DNA of 64,000 nt, taken from positions 62,001 to 126,000 of the forward strand of contig NW_020167525.1 of the NCBI RefSeq assembly GCF_001641265.1. The letters run 5' to 3'. Shown piece by piece: positions 44,274 through 56,792 of this stretch. Under the pieces are notes generated by a model. That model was not told the DNA's origin, ran no database searches, and saw nothing but the letters and a program-made list of their open reading frames with translations. The stretch is from Pseudogymnoascus destructans. Its lineage: Eukaryota > Ascomycota > Leotiomycetes > Thelebolales > Thelebolaceae. Both the position numbers and the translations under genes were made by a program. How positions within the stretch are numbered: position 1 is the stretch's first letter; every line of letters begins with the position of its first letter.

Positions 44274-45001
44274 TATACGGATACAGAACAAGCTTCAGAA
44301 AAAGACACCAAGCTGTTACAGTCGATTATAGGGTCGCTCATGTATGCCATGACACAGACCCGGCCAGATATTGCTTTTGCTGTATCCTTCCTAAGCCGCT
44401 TCCTGTCAAATCTGACAGCAGCCCATTTACAAGCTGCTTATAGAACGTTACGATACCTTGAGCACACGAAGGGCCTCGGGGTCACATACCATGGAAAGAA
44501 GAGGGGCTTTAAAGGATGCTCTGATTTTGATTGGGGGGCAGATCTTGATACTAGATCTTCGACATCTGGATATCTGTTCTTCCTCTACAGTGGAGTTATC
44601 ACTTGGAAAACAGGAAGACAAAGGACAGTAGCATTATCAAGTACAGAAGCTGAGTATTATGGGCTATCTAACACCACACGAGAAGCTATATGGCTCCGAA
44701 GCCACTCAGAAGCCTTGGATACAATGAAGGCCTCAATCCAGTAGTGATTGAGGGTGATAATCAAGGCAGCTTGGCACTGACTGAGAACCCAGAGTTCCAC
44801 CAGCGCACTAAGCACATCGACATAAAACACCATTTCCTACGTCAGGAAGTAGAGGAAAAACGGGTCAGTTTCTCATATGTAGAAACAACCAAATTGGCCG
44901 CAGACGGCCTAACCAAGCCACTCAATGGAGCGAAGCACGCTGCCTTTGTGCAGCAGCTCAGTCTTGAAGACTGGAGTGCCAAAGCACTGGTCAAGGAGTG
45001 A
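44274..45001 (+). pseudogene. Ty1/copia RT-RNase H C-terminal fragment
   Basis: The frame starts inside pol (DTEQASEKDTKLLQSIIGSL) and runs through MTQTRPDIAFAVSFLSRF, SSTSGYLFF, and VALSSTEAEYYGLS (RNase H). A frame change near 44700 leads to GDNQGSLALTENP and RTKHIDIKHHFLRQ, then a stop at 45001. Everything upstream of this part of pol is missing. It is a different family from the copia element at 1-2668. Confidence 0.85.
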
Positions 45002-45008
45002 AGGGGCA

Positions 45009-45268
45009 TGTGGAATTCTCACTCCGGCGAAGCATCAGGCGGCGGAGTTCTCACTCTGCACCATGAGAAATAGACTTGGGGGCAAACTCCGGTCAAGCCT
45101 ACGGACTTGCTTACCCTCGACTAACTCAGAGGAGAGTTCTGCAGTATATAGAGTAGCTAGAGTAGCTAGATTAAATGAATATGCATTTTTACTTCTAATC
45201 AATTGGACCCTACTCGTGATACCAGAATTATCATTTACTATTCTACCGAACCTACCAAGAGCTCAACA
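45009..45268 (+). repeat. Probable 3' LTR of the copia fragment
   Basis: It begins TGTGGAATTCTCAC a few bases after the pol stop and contains GTATATAGAG. An ACA end at 45268 (GCTCAACA) is the best candidate boundary. No second copy is present to prove it. Confidence 0.4.
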
Positions 45269-45520
45269 TATACAGAAGGCTTGAGAAAGAGCGAAATCCA
45301 TATTACTTACAGTATACTTGATGTTCCCTCCACCTACCTTGCCATATTGGGAAAGATGAAGCGCTCATGGTACTACTATGAGCACTCTGCTACCAATTAT
45401 TCAATGAATCTCCCTTTCTCTAGACAGAATCTGCGTGTACGAAACAGTTTCTTGTCGGTGGAGGATAACGATGGACACTGTTGGTGAAGTTACTCAGTAG
45501 TATTCCCACACTAGTCCCAA

Positions 45521-45685
45521 AAGCATTTAAAGTACTCTACTTGATTTTCAAAGCAATTGGCGTTATACTGTAGATTAGTTGCTAAAGATATTAAGTTTTA
45601 GCCCCTATTTTTAACCTAATTCTTAGTATCTTAATAACTGCTCGACCAATTGCTTTAAAAATCAAGTAGAGTACTTTAAATGCTT
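45521..45685. repeat. Foldback element, 40-bp arms
   Basis: 45521-45560 (AAGCATTTAAAGTACTCTAC and on) is complementary to 45646-45685 with one mismatch, separated by 85 bp. It looks like a small foldback or MITE. No target duplication was identified. Confidence 0.8.
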
Positions 45686-45789
45686 ATAAAAAGCTGAGAT
45701 TATATTTTTATAATTTATTATTAAAGGGTTGTTGAGATAGTAAGTTACGAAATTTGTGATTTTTAGTGTAAAATGTAACGTAAGTCGTG

Positions 45790-46264
45790 TGTTACGACGG
45801 AACAAGAAGGCTGGCCAACTACAGGACAGGAAGGAGGGAGGTCGCATGAGACCGGCCCTGGTACCTGGAGGGGCAGCGGGGAATAGTAGTTCCGAAAGTA
45901 TCACGTGACGGACTCGCAGGATGATGAGAAGAGTCCTAAGAGTCCAGGACTCCGAGGACTCGAGTGAGTTCCCAGGAGTCCACTAGGCACGTGACGGACT
46001 CGCAGGATGATGAGAAGAGTCCTAAGAGTCCAGGACTCCGAGGACTCAAGTGAGTTCCCAAGAGTCCACTAGGCACGACGCCACTATATAAGTAGATAGT
46101 ATTTCCTTAGATAGGAGCTTCGTGCTCAACTCAATACAGTATTTGTTATATACTAGTAACGTGTTACTTGAAGCCTTTGTGTCTGATCCCCTGCCTCCTC
46201 TGATAAGTAAACCTTTACGCAAGAGAACCTCTGTGTCTTCTATTGTTTAGAAGTCAGCGTTACA
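45790..46264 (+). repeat. 5' LTR of gypsy copy 2
   Basis: 475 bp, TGTTACG...GTTACA. It contains two tandem 84-bp units around CACGTGACGGACTCGCAGG, each with an inverted GAGTCC/GGACTC motif, then ACTATATAAGTAG. The leader after it carries a 35-bp duplication (GCACCACTTCTACGAGGCAC and on) that is single in copy 4. Confidence 0.93.
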
Positions 46265-46345
46265 CTTTGAGCACCACTTCTACGAGGCACTGGCTCATAC
46301 ACAAAGCACCACTTCTACGAGGCACTGGCTCATACACAAAGCAAC

Positions 46346-48283
46346 ATGTCTGTCGTCAGTTCGAAGGGGAAAACCCCCACCACGCCAACTTCGTCTCAGA
46401 GGTCTAAGCCTGAGAATGAGGAGATGCCCGACGCACCCACCATCAACGAACTCAAGGAAACTCTACGCGTCAAGTTGCCCGATACTTACTCCGGCAACCG
46501 AAAGGAACTTGAGGTGTTTTTGCTACAGGTCGAACTGTACCAGCACTTCAATGACGAGAAGTTTCCCACCCAGGAGAGCTATGCCCTGTGGACTGCGTCC
46601 TACCTTAGGGGGGAAGCCCTGCGATGGATCGAACCATTCCTCAAGGATTATTTCAAATATGAAAGTACCAATGGAAGCATGACAACTACGCAGACTATGT
46701 TTGGCAGCTGGAATGGATTCTGTAAGGAAATCCGACACATGTTCGGAGACATCGATGAGATTAAGACCGCGGAAGACCATCTGTTTGCACTTAAGCAGAC
46801 TGGCAGCGCCCTCACGTACTCCACAGAATTCCAGAGATACGGCAATCAGACAGGATGGGACGCCAGCGCACTCATCAGCCACTACCGACGTGGGCTGAAG
46901 AGCCATATACGTATGGAACTTGCCCGTTTGGAACAACAACCAACGGACATGGTAGCGCTAATCGAACATACGGTCCGAATCGACAATCGACTATACGAAT
47001 TCCAGAAGGAACGTCGGACCTATGACAAGCCCAAGAAAAGTTACCCCTACCGGGGAAACGAGGGCAGACGACGGGATCAACACCCGCGAGACAACCGTTG
47101 GTCGGACCCAATGGAACTCGATGCCACGTTCAAACCTGGATGACCCCGTGACCCTAAGAAAGACAGACAATTCAAGGAACGACTCTGTTTTAACTGCGAC
47201 AAGCCAGGCCACATGGCCCGAGACTGCAGACAGCCAAAGAAAGGGAACGGCGGACGCAAAGTCGGCAAACAACTCAATGCCACCTGGACAGGACAGTTGA
47301 ACGCAACGTTTGTGAGCAAACAGGACTGGGGAATAAACGGCGAAAGCACCCCAGAAGACGAGAGCTCAGATGAAGGGTCGGAGGCGGAATCGTTCACCGT
47401 TTCGGAACAGGAGACCTTCGATGAACTCGCACCTACGGAACCAATGAGTCCACGGTGCAAGAGCGTAGTAAGACGCATGGCAAAACACGCCCATGCGAAG
47501 ATTAGGGCCGAACGAGACAAGCCCAGCGGCCAGAGGAGAATCCCCATGCTTAAGGGCATCTACGGGAACCTGTTACAGGAACTTCCGTTAAAGTGCAAGG
47601 TGGACGACTGCAAGAATGACCTCTGGAGATACTACGACCAACTAACGAATACCCGCAGGCTGCTTGGCACGTCCCAAGACGTAGCTAAGTTGGAAGCCCA
47701 AGAAGCGGAAGAACTGGAGAAGGATGTCGAGCATATGGCTAAACTGAAGTATATGAAAAGCGTCAAACTTTACTACCAGGACCGCAGGAGAGCCCTGAAG
47801 AAGTACGACGAGAAAGCCAGAGATATGCTCCGACGGGAAAATGCGAGACCCACTCCACGCATCGAAAGGAGAGCCATGGAGCAACTAGACACGTTCTCCA
47901 TGCCTCCGAGGGAAGATAGTGCATGGGTGAGAGGACAGCGGGAACTATCAACGACAGACGCAACAGAGACTGATCATCCCTGGCACGCGTATGTCTACTG
48001 GGAGTATTGCAGCGAAGATGACTGCAAGCTCCACTGGAAAAAGAAACACCAGAATCAGTTGTTTCCCCGATCCTCGCCCAGGATACACTTCAGAGACGCA
48101 GAGCAAGTTCACGCCCTCAGGCGAAGCCAGTCTGAAGGGGACTTGCCTATCAAAAGCGAACAGGTATACGAGAAATACCCACATCTGCTAGACGAAGCAG
48201 AAGAGCGAGGGAAACGATCTCCCCAAGGACCACCATTGGAAGCGGATGAATACTATCCTTCCTCGGACGAGTCAAAAAACTAG
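46346..48283 (+). pseudogene. Gypsy gag, copy 2, one in-frame stop
   Basis: ATG 46346 (MSVVSSKGKT) opens a 645-aa frame interrupted only by TGA 47141-47143, where copy 4 has CGA. The capsid domain spans about 50-215. The zinc knuckle CFNCDKPGHMARDC lies just after the stop. A roughly 330-residue extension beyond the knuckle is unusual for Ty3/gypsy gag. It is acidic, then helical and charged, and ends with a C-x4-C-x2-H-x4-H cluster. The gene ends AAAAAAC-TAG. Confidence 0.88.
48274..48283 (+). promoter_or_regulatory. Putative -1 ribosomal frameshift site (A AAA AAC) at the gag stop
   Basis: The gag frame reads TCA AAA AAC TAG. A -1 slip on the heptamer continues as CTA GGA GTC and so on into pol without a stop. 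The same heptamer and stop occur in copy 1 (10988-10997) and copy 3 (52722-52731). Confidence 0.7.
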
Positions 48284-51200
48284 GAGTCCTCGACGGTAGG
48301 CCACCGGCGAGCGACATGAAGAGGCCTAGTACAGACCAGCTATGCGCCACGACGGGCAGCATGCAACTATATGTGGTCGCTAAGATACAACAGCGACACC
48401 TCCGAGCAATGATTGACTCAAAAGCGACGGGCAACTTTATGACAAAGAAAGTAGCAGACACGCAAGGTTTCAAAACAACAATGAAAGCCAAACCATACCC
48501 GTTAATGGTTGTAGATGGAGAGCCCATCTCGACTAATGAAGGAATGGTGACCCACGAAACGGTCCCATTGGAAATGGTCATGCTACACGGGCACAAGGAA
48601 ACGATTCAGTTTGACATCGTGCACATGGACAACCATGCGTGCATCCTTGGTGTGCCATGGCTCAAGAAACACAACCCCCAGATCAACTGGTGGAACGAGA
48701 AAGTTGTGATGAGCCAGTGCGCGTGTGAACAACGGACGGACACGCGACAACGGGAGAAACCCTCCCAGGGCCGGAAGGAGTTATGTGCAACCTCCGAGCT
48801 CGATGACCTAGCCCAGGCATCCTCACCGATGAGTATACCGGTGGAGTACAAGGAATACGAGCAATTATTCCAGGAAGGCCCTAAGAACGAGGCGCTTCCT
48901 AAGCACCAACCATGGGATCACGAGATACCTTTGGAGAAAGACAAGAGTCCACCATTCGGACCAATATATCAGCTATCGGAAAAGGAGCTGAAGGTACTTA
49001 AGGAGTACATCAATGATAACCTAGTGAAAGGATTCATCAGACCATCCACATCACCAGCAGGAAGTCCGGTGCTTTTCGTACCAAAGAAAGACGGCTCCCT
49101 ACGGTTATGTGTGGACTATCGAGCGTTGAACAACATCACAATCAAGGACAGGTATGCCCTGCCGTTAATCAACGAACTACACGATAGATTTCAAGGAGCA
49201 AAGATCTTCAGTAAGCTAGATCTGCGAGGAGCATACAACCTGATCCGAATCAAGGCTGGGGAAGAGTGGAAAACAGTATTCCGCACCCGCTATGGCCTAT
49301 TCGAGTATCAAGTCATGCCCTTTGGGCTAACAAACGCACCCGCATCTATGCAACGACTGATGAATGATGCTTTGCACGAATACTTAGACATCTTTACCAT
49401 TGTCTACCTAGACGATGTCCTGGTGTATTCAGCAACCAAGGAAGAGCATGTCAAGCATGTCAAACTTGTCCTGAAGAAACTAAAGGAGTACAGCTTACTC
49501 CTCAAACCAGAGAAGTGCGAGTTCCATAAAAACCAAGTCGAATTCTTGGGTTACATTATCGGAACGCACGGCATCAAGATGGACCAAGCAAAAGTAACGG
49601 CAGTGTTGGAATGGCCAACACCGACCACGGTCAAGGAAGTGCAAGCCTTCCTAGGCTTCGCCAACTTCTACCGAAGATTCATCTCAGGATATTCCAAGGT
49701 AGCTCAACCACTCACGGAGCTTACCAGAAAGGATCTCGAATTCAAATGGACGGACAAGGCAGAGGCTGCTTTCCAGGAACTTAAGACGAAGTTCACGGAA
49801 GCACCTATCCTTGCTACATTTGACCTGCAAGAAGATCATCCTCGAAACGGACTCTTCTGACTTCACAATTGGAGCATGTCTGAATCAACCAGACGAGAAC
49901 GGTAAGTTCAAACCAATCGCGTACTACTCTAGGAAACTGTCACCCGTGGAACTCAATTACGACATCCACGACAAGGAGCTACTGGCTATGTCGTTGCCTT
50001 TGAGCAGTGGCGAGTATATCTTGAGGGATCCACCTACCTGTGCAGGTATGGACGGATCACAAGAACCTCATATACTTCACCACGACCAAGGTTTTAAACC
50101 GCAGACAAGTCGCTGGGCAGAAAACCCTCCGCAGCCTACAACTTCACGATAACCTATCGCAAGGGCTCCGAGAATGCAAGAGCAGACGCTCTCAGCAGAC
50201 GGACTGACTACGCTGGCCCAAAGGAAGAAAGACCTAGAGCAATTCTGAAGAAAACAGATGCAGGAATACAGTACAACGAGTTACTAGCGACGATCTCAGT
50301 CATCGAAGATACAGAACTCGAGGAAAGACTCAAGAAAGCTTACGCAACAGACGAATGCGCCAAGCGAGTCTTGTCCAAAGTTGAAGGCGACTTCGCCATC
50401 GACGAACAAGGATTGATTCGATACAAAGGGTTAGTGTATGTCCCAAGTCAAATGAGACGCCCGCTGGTGCAAGAACAACACTCGTTACCAGCACACGGTC
50501 ATCAGGGAGTAACGCGAACCTTCGAACGAATCACTCGACACTACTACTTCCCAGGTATGAGGAAGCAGGTAGAGACAGTGGTAAGAGAGTGCGACATTTG
50601 CAGCAAGTCAAAATCCAATAGGCATCTGCCATACGGACAACTCAAGTCGACACCAGTACCAAAAGGAGCATGGAAATCAATAGCTTTGGACTTCGTCGTC
50701 AAGCTTCCACCCTCCAAGGACCCGTTAACAGGAATAGAATACGACTCTATCCTCGTCATCACGGAAAGACTCACGAAATATGGGAAGTTTATACCATATC
50801 TAGAAGCTAGCGACGCCGAGGCGCTCGCATATACCTTCATTCGAGTCATATTAGCCGATCATGGGATGCCAGAAGAAATCATCTCAGATAGAGACAAGCT
50901 CTTTACTTCGAAATTCTGGAAATCATTGATGGCGCTACTGGGAACAAATCATAAGCTGTCAACAGCTTTTCATCCCCAGACAGACGGCCAAACAGAAAGA
51001 TTAAACCAGACCCTTGAACAGTACCTGCGAAGCTATGTCAATTATCAACAGGATAACTGGGTTCAGATCTTACCCATCGCACAGTTTGCATATAACAGCG
51101 CGATGACAGAAGCAACGAAACTCTCACCGTTCTTTGCCAATTATGGCTAGCAACCAGAAGCATATAGGCAACCAAGACCGGATGAATCACGAGCTGAACA

Positions 51201-51780
51201 AGCCCTGATCGTGGTGGAACAACTTAAATCGTTCCACGAACAACTTGCGACGGACATCCAATTCTTAAATGAACGATCCGCCGCATACGCAAACAAGAAG
51301 CGCAGTATGGAACCTGCCTTCAAGAAGGGGGATAAAGTATACCTACTCCGGAAACATATCAAAACGAAACGACCAAGCACAAAGTTGGACTTCAAGAAAT
51401 TGGGACCATTCAAAATATTGAACAAAGTCAGCTCAGTTAATTACAGACTGCAGCTACCCAAGAAGTCTAGACTACACCCGGTATTTCATGTCTCACTACT
51501 GGAACCAGCAAGAGGAAATACCCCAATTGCGACCGACACCGAACTCCAACCCGAGAATGAGATAATCGAATATGAGGTCGAAGCGATCCTAGACAGAAGG
51601 TTAGTAGGACGTCGAGAAGAGTTTTTGATAAAATGGGAAAATTACGAACCTACGGATAATTCGTGGGAACCAACAAGAAACATCAGCAAAGAACTGCTGG
51701 AGGAATATCGACGCCGCCATCCGCCAGCCATTGATCCAAGATGCAGGGGAGTAGGCCAGTGGATCGGAGGAAGCGGGGGT
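48281..51780 (+). pseudogene. Gypsy pol, copy 2, broken
   Basis: The protease site reads DSKATGNF where copies 1 and 3 have DSGATGNF (two adjacent G-to-A changes), so it is likely inactive. The reverse transcriptase with YLDDVLVYS is open to about 49825. Then missing bases near 49826, 49989, 50037 and 50110 scramble RNase H. Integrase is open from about 50371 to a TAG at about 51148. The C-terminal part with the chromodomain is open again from 51211. Confidence 0.88.
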
Positions 51781-52164
51781 CCCGGTCACAGACGAGGAGG
51801 CAGCGCTAACTGCCTGTTCCTCGGCCTCAACAGCGTCACGCTTCTCAGCAGCCACACGTTCGGCCTCCTCTGCCGCATCAAGCTCGTCGAGGGTTTTCAA
51901 ACCTCGCTGGAGCATATCTTTACCACGTGTTCGGATGAGGCGTTTCTGCTTCCGCAGACGAAGTAACTTCGAAAGGGTTTCTTCCTCTTCGCGATCCAGG
52001 CGATCCTCCTCCCGTTCGAGCTTCACCCAGTCGGGATGCTCAGGACCCATACAGTCACACTTTTCTTTCAAGTTGCGACGAACGCACTCGGCGCACCGCC
52101 GTGAATCATTTGGAGACGACACGCAAGTAACGTTTCGCCTCACGCAGTTCGAGCAAGAATCCAT
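51601..52164 (-). pseudogene. Antisense Zn2Cys6-like ORF of gypsy copy 2, damaged
   Basis: The cysteine cluster and coiled-coil part are open from MDSCSNC at 52164. A two-base insertion near 52238 disconnects it from the first ATG used in copies 1 and 3. A one-base deletion near 51738 changes the C-terminus. Confidence 0.55.
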
Positions 52165-52346
52165 TTCGGGTAGTTCGTATCCGTGGTTCTTTATTCGACG
52201 GACAAGATCATTGCGTTCCTGGAGTTTGCGGGCAGTGTGTCAGTAGGCATGTTGCATGTTGAAGGACTCGCTGAGGAGCAGCAGAGTCCCGGGGACATGG
52301 ACGTACTTATAGGATTCGAGACGAATGCCCAGGGGAAGGGAGCGAG

Positions 52347-52617
52347 TGTTACGACGGAACAAGAAGGCTGGCCAACTACAGGACAGGAAGGAGGGAGGTC
52401 GCATGAGACCGGCCCTGGTACCTGGAGGGGCAGCGGGGAATAGTAGTTCCGAAAGTATCACGTGACGGACTCGCAGGATGATGAGAAGAGTCCTAAGAGT
52501 CCAGGACTCCGAGGACTCGAGTGAGTTCCCAGGAGTCCACTAGGCACGTGATGGACTCGCAGGATGATGAGAAGAGTCCTAAGAGTCCAGGACTCCGAGG
52601 ACTCGAGTGAGTTCCCA
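52347..52617 (+). repeat. Partial 3' LTR of gypsy copy 2
   Basis: It starts TGTTACGACGG after the polypurine tract and stops within the second 84-bp unit at the N (52618). Confidence 0.9.
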
Positions 52618-52618
52618 N
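52618..52618. other. Assembly gap, single N
   Basis: The LTR of copy 2 jumps here to the end of gag of the next copy. No natural element has this order, so the N most likely marks a collapsed or mis-joined repeat. Confidence 0.9.
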
Positions 52619-52728
52619 AGAAATACCCACATCTGCTAGACGAAGCAGAAGAGCGAGGGAAACGATCTCCCCAAGGACCACCATTGGAAGCGGATGAATA
52701 CTATCCTTCCTCGGACGAGTCAAAAAAC

Positions 52729-55700
52729 TAGGAGTCCTCGACGGTAGGCCACCGGCGAGCGACATGAAGAGGCCTAGTACAGACCAGCTATGCGCCACGA
52801 CGGGCAGCATGCAACTATATGTGGTCGCTAAGATACAACAGCGACACCTCCGAGCAATGATTGACTCAGGAGCGACGGGCAACTTTATGACAAAGAAAGT
52901 AGCAGACACGCAAGGTTTCAAGACGCAATTGAAAACCGAACCATACCCGTTAATGGTCGTAGATGGAGAACCCATCTCGACTAATGAAGGAATGGTGACC
53001 CACGAAACGGTCCCATTGGAAATGGTCATGCTACACGGGCACAAGGAAACGATTCAGTTTGACATCGTGCACATGGACAACCATGCGTGCATCCTTGGTA
53101 TGCCATGGCTCAAGAAACACAACCCCCAGATCGACTGGTGGAACGAGAAAGTTGTGATGAGTGCGCGTGTGAACAACGAACGGACACGCGACAACGGGAG
53201 AAACCCTCCCAGGGCCGGAAGGAGTTATGTGCAACCTCCGAGCTCGATGACCTAGCCCAGGCATCCTCACCGACGAGTATACCGGTGGAGTACAAGGAAT
53301 ACGAGCGATTATTCCAGGAAGGCCCTAAGAACGAGGCGCTTCCTAAGCACCAACCATGGGATCACGAGATACCTTTGGAGAAAGACAAGAGTCCACCGTT
53401 CGGACCAATATATCAGCTATCGGAAAAGGAGCTGAAGGTACTTAAGGAGTACATCGATGATAACCTAGCGAAAGGATTCATCAGACCATCCACATCACCA
53501 GCAGGAAGTCCGGTGCTTTTCGTACCAAAGAAAGACGGCTCCCTACGGTTATGTGTGGACTATCGAGCGTTGAACAACATCACAATCAAGGACAGGTATG
53601 CCCTGCCGTTAATCAACGAACTACACGATAGATTTCAAGGAGCAAAGATCTTCAGTAAGCTAGATCTGCGAGGAGCATACAACCTGATCCGAATCAAGGC
53701 TGGGGAAGAGTGGAAAACAGCATTCCGCACCCGCTATGGCCTATTCGAGTATCAAGTCATGCCCTTTGGGCTAACAAACGCACCCGCATCCATGCAACGA
53801 CTGATGAATGATGCTTTGCACGAATACTTAGACATCTTTACCATTGTCTACCTAGACGATGTCCTGGTGTATTCAGCAACCAAGGAGGAGCATGTCAAGC
53901 ATGTCAAACTCGTCCTGAAGAAACTAAAGGAGTACAGCTTACTCCTCAAACCAGAGAAGTGCGAGTTCCATAAAAACCAAGTCGAATTCTTGGGTTACAT
54001 TATCGGAACGCACGGCATCAAGATGGACCAAGCAAAAGTAATGGCAGTGTTGGAATGGCCAACACCGACCACGGTCAAGGAAGTGCAAGCCTTCCTAGGC
54101 TTCGCCAACTTCTACCGAAGATTCATCTCGGGATATTCCAAGGTAGCTCAACCACTCACGGAGATTACCAGAAAGGATCTCGAATTCAAATGGACGGACA
54201 AGGCAGAGGCTGCTTTCCAGGAACTTAAGACGAAGTTCACGGAAGCACCTATCCTTGCTACATTTGACCCTGCAAAGAAGATCATCCTCGAAACGGACTC
54301 TTCTGACTTCGCAATTGGAGCATGTCTGAATCAACCAGACGAGAACGGTAAGTTCAAACCAATCGCGTACTACTCTATGAAACTGTCACCCGCGGAACTC
54401 AATTACGACATCCACGACAAGGAGCTACTGGCTATTGTCGTTGCCTTTGAGCAGTGGCGAGTATATCTTGAGGGATCCACCTACCCTGTGCAGGTATGGA
54501 CGGATCACAAGAACCTCATATATTTCACCACGACCAAGGTTTTAAACCGCAGACAAGTCCGCTGGGCAGAAACCCTCGCAGCCTACAACTTCACGATAAC
54601 CTATCGCAAGGGCTCCGAGAATGCAAGAGCAGACGCTCTCAGCAGACGGACCGACTACGCCGGCCCAAAGGAAGAAAGACCTAGAGCAATTCTGAAGAAA
54701 ACAGATGCAGGGATACAGTACAACGAGTTACTAGCGACGATCTCAGTCATCGAAGATACAGAACTCGAGGAAAGACTCAAGAAAGCTTACGCAACAGACG
54801 AATGCGCCAAGCGAGTCTTGTCCAAAGTCGAAGGCGACTTCACCATCGACGAACAAGGATTGATTCGATACAAAGGGTTAGTGTATGTCCCAAGTCAAAT
54901 GAGACGCCCGCTGGTGCAAGAACAACACTCGTTACCAGCACACGGTCATCAGGGAGTAACGCGAACCTTCGAACGAATCACCCGACACTACTACTTCCCA
55001 GGTATGAGGAAGCAGGTAGAGACAGTGGTAAGAGAGTGCGACATTTGCAGCAAGTCAAAATCCAATAGGCATCTGCCATACGGACAACTCAAATCGACAC
55101 CAGTACCAAAAGGAGCGTGGAAATCAATAGCTTTGGACTTCATTGTCAAGCTTCCACCCTCCAAGGACCCGTTAACAGGAATAGAATACGACTCTATCCT
55201 CGTCATCACGGAAAGACTCACGAAATATGGGAAGTTTATACCATATCTAGAAGCTAGCGACGCCGAGGCGCTCGCATATACCTTCATTCGAGTCATATTA
55301 GCCGATCATGGGATGCCAGACGAAATCATCTCAGATAGAGACAAGCTCTTTACTTCGAAATTCTGGAAATCATTGATGGCGCTACTGGGAACAAATCATA
55401 AGCTATCAACAGCTTTTCATCCCCAGACAGACGGCCAAACAGAAAGATTAAATCAGACCCTTGAACAGTACCTGCGAAGCTATGTCAATCATCAACAGGA
55501 TAACTGGGTTCAGATCTTACCCATCGCACAGTTTGCATATAACAGCGCGATGACAGAAGCAACGAAAGTCTCACCGTTCTTTGCCAATTATGGCTACCAG
55601 CCAGAAGCATATAGGCAACCAAGACCGGATGAATCACGAGCTGAACAAGCCCTAATCGTGGTGGAACAACTGAAATCGTTCCACGAACAACTTGCGACGG

Positions 55701-56257
55701 ACATCCAATTCTTAAATGAACGATCCGCCGCATACGCAAACAAGAAGCGCAGTATGGAACCTGCCTTCAAGGAGGGGGATAAAGTATACCTACTCCGGAA
55801 ACATATCAAAACGAAACGACCAAGCACAAAGTTGGACTTCAAGAAATTGGGACCATTCAAAATATTGAACAAAGTCAGCTCAGTTAATTACAGACTGCAG
55901 CTACCCAGGAAGTCTAGACTACACCCGGTATTTCATGTCTCACTACTGGAACCAGCAAGAGGAAATACCCCAGTTGCGACCGACACCGAACTCCAACCCG
56001 AGAATGAGATAATCGAATATGAGGTCGAAGCGATCCTAGACAGAAGGTTAGTAGGACGTCGAGAAGAGTTTTTGATAAAATGGGAAAATTACGAACCTAC
56101 CGATAATTCGTGGGAACCAACAAGGAACATCAGCAAAGAACTGCTGGAGGAATATCGACGCCGCCATCCGCCAGCCATTGATCCCAAGATGCAGGGGAGT
56201 AGGCCAGTGGATTGGAGGAAGCGGGGGTCCCGGTCACAGACGAGGAGGCAGCGCTAA
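52729..56257 (+). pseudogene. Gypsy pol, copy 3, one small deletion
   Basis: The protease (DSGATGNF) reads in one frame to about 53158, where four bases present in copies 1 and 2 are missing. From there, reverse transcriptase, RNase H (ETDSSDFAIGACL), integrase (CDICSKSK, then the D,D,E core with HPQTDGQTERLN) and chromodomain are open without a break to TAA 56257. The domain content fits Ty3/gypsy pol with a C-terminal chromodomain that should read histone methylation at target sites. Confidence 0.9.
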
Positions 56258-56744
56258 CTGCCTGTTCCTCGGCCTCAACAGCATCACGCTTCTCAGCAGC
56301 CACACGTTCGGCCTCCTCTGCCGCATCAAGCTCGTCGAGGGTTTTCAAACCTCGCCGGAGCATATCTTTACCACGGGTTCGGATGAGGCGTTTCTGCTTC
56401 CGCAGACGAAGTAACTTCGAAAGGGTTTCTTCCTCTTCGCGATCCAGGCGATCCTCCTCCCGTTCGAGCTTCACCCAGTCGGGATGCTCAGGACCCATAC
56501 AGTCACATTTTTCTTTCAAGTTGCGACGAACGCACTCGGCGCACCGCCGTGAATCATTTGGAGACGACACGCAAGTAACGTTTCGCCTCACGCAGTTCGA
56601 GCAAGAATCCATTTCGGGTAGTTCGTATCCGTGGTTCTTTATTCGACGGACAAGATCGTTGCGTTCCTGGAGTTTGCGGGCAGTGTCAGTAGGCATGTTG
56701 CATGTTGAAGGACTCGCTGAGGAGCAGCAGAGTCCCAGGGACAT
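56130..56744 (-). CDS. Antisense Zn2Cys6-like coiled-coil protein of gypsy copy 3
   Basis: A 204-aa ORF from ATG 56744, overlapping the last 128 bp of pol antisense. It differs from the copy 1 protein at only a few residues and keeps all cluster cysteines (CX2CX6CX9CX2CX8C) and the coiled-coil. It would be transcribed from the 3' LTR side. The function is unknown, and a DNA-binding regulator is an inference from the cysteine spacing. Confidence 0.6.
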   Translation of the reverse strand: MSLGLCCSSASPSTCNMPTDTARKLQERNDLVRRIKNHGYELPEMDSCSNCVRRNVTCVSSPNDSRRCAECVRRNLKEKCDCMGPEHPDWVKLEREEDRLDREEEETLSKLLRLRKQKRLIRTRGKDMLRRGLKTLDELDAAEEAERVAAEKRDAVEAEEQAVSAASSSVTGTPASSNPLAYSPASWDQWLADGGVDIPPAVLC

Positions 56745-56792
56745 GGACGTACTTATAGGATTCGAGACGAATGCCCAGGGGAAGGGAGCGAG

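Larger units (their letters stand above)
45790..52617 (+). mobile_element. Gypsy chromovirus copy 2
   Basis: It has a full 5' LTR (45790-46264), leader, gag, pol, antisense ORF and part of the 3' LTR (52347-52617), which is cut by the N at 52618. It is the only copy with both the LTR and the complete gag on the plus strand. The coding parts are broken by a stop in gag, several indels in RNase H and a stop in integrase. Confidence 0.93.
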
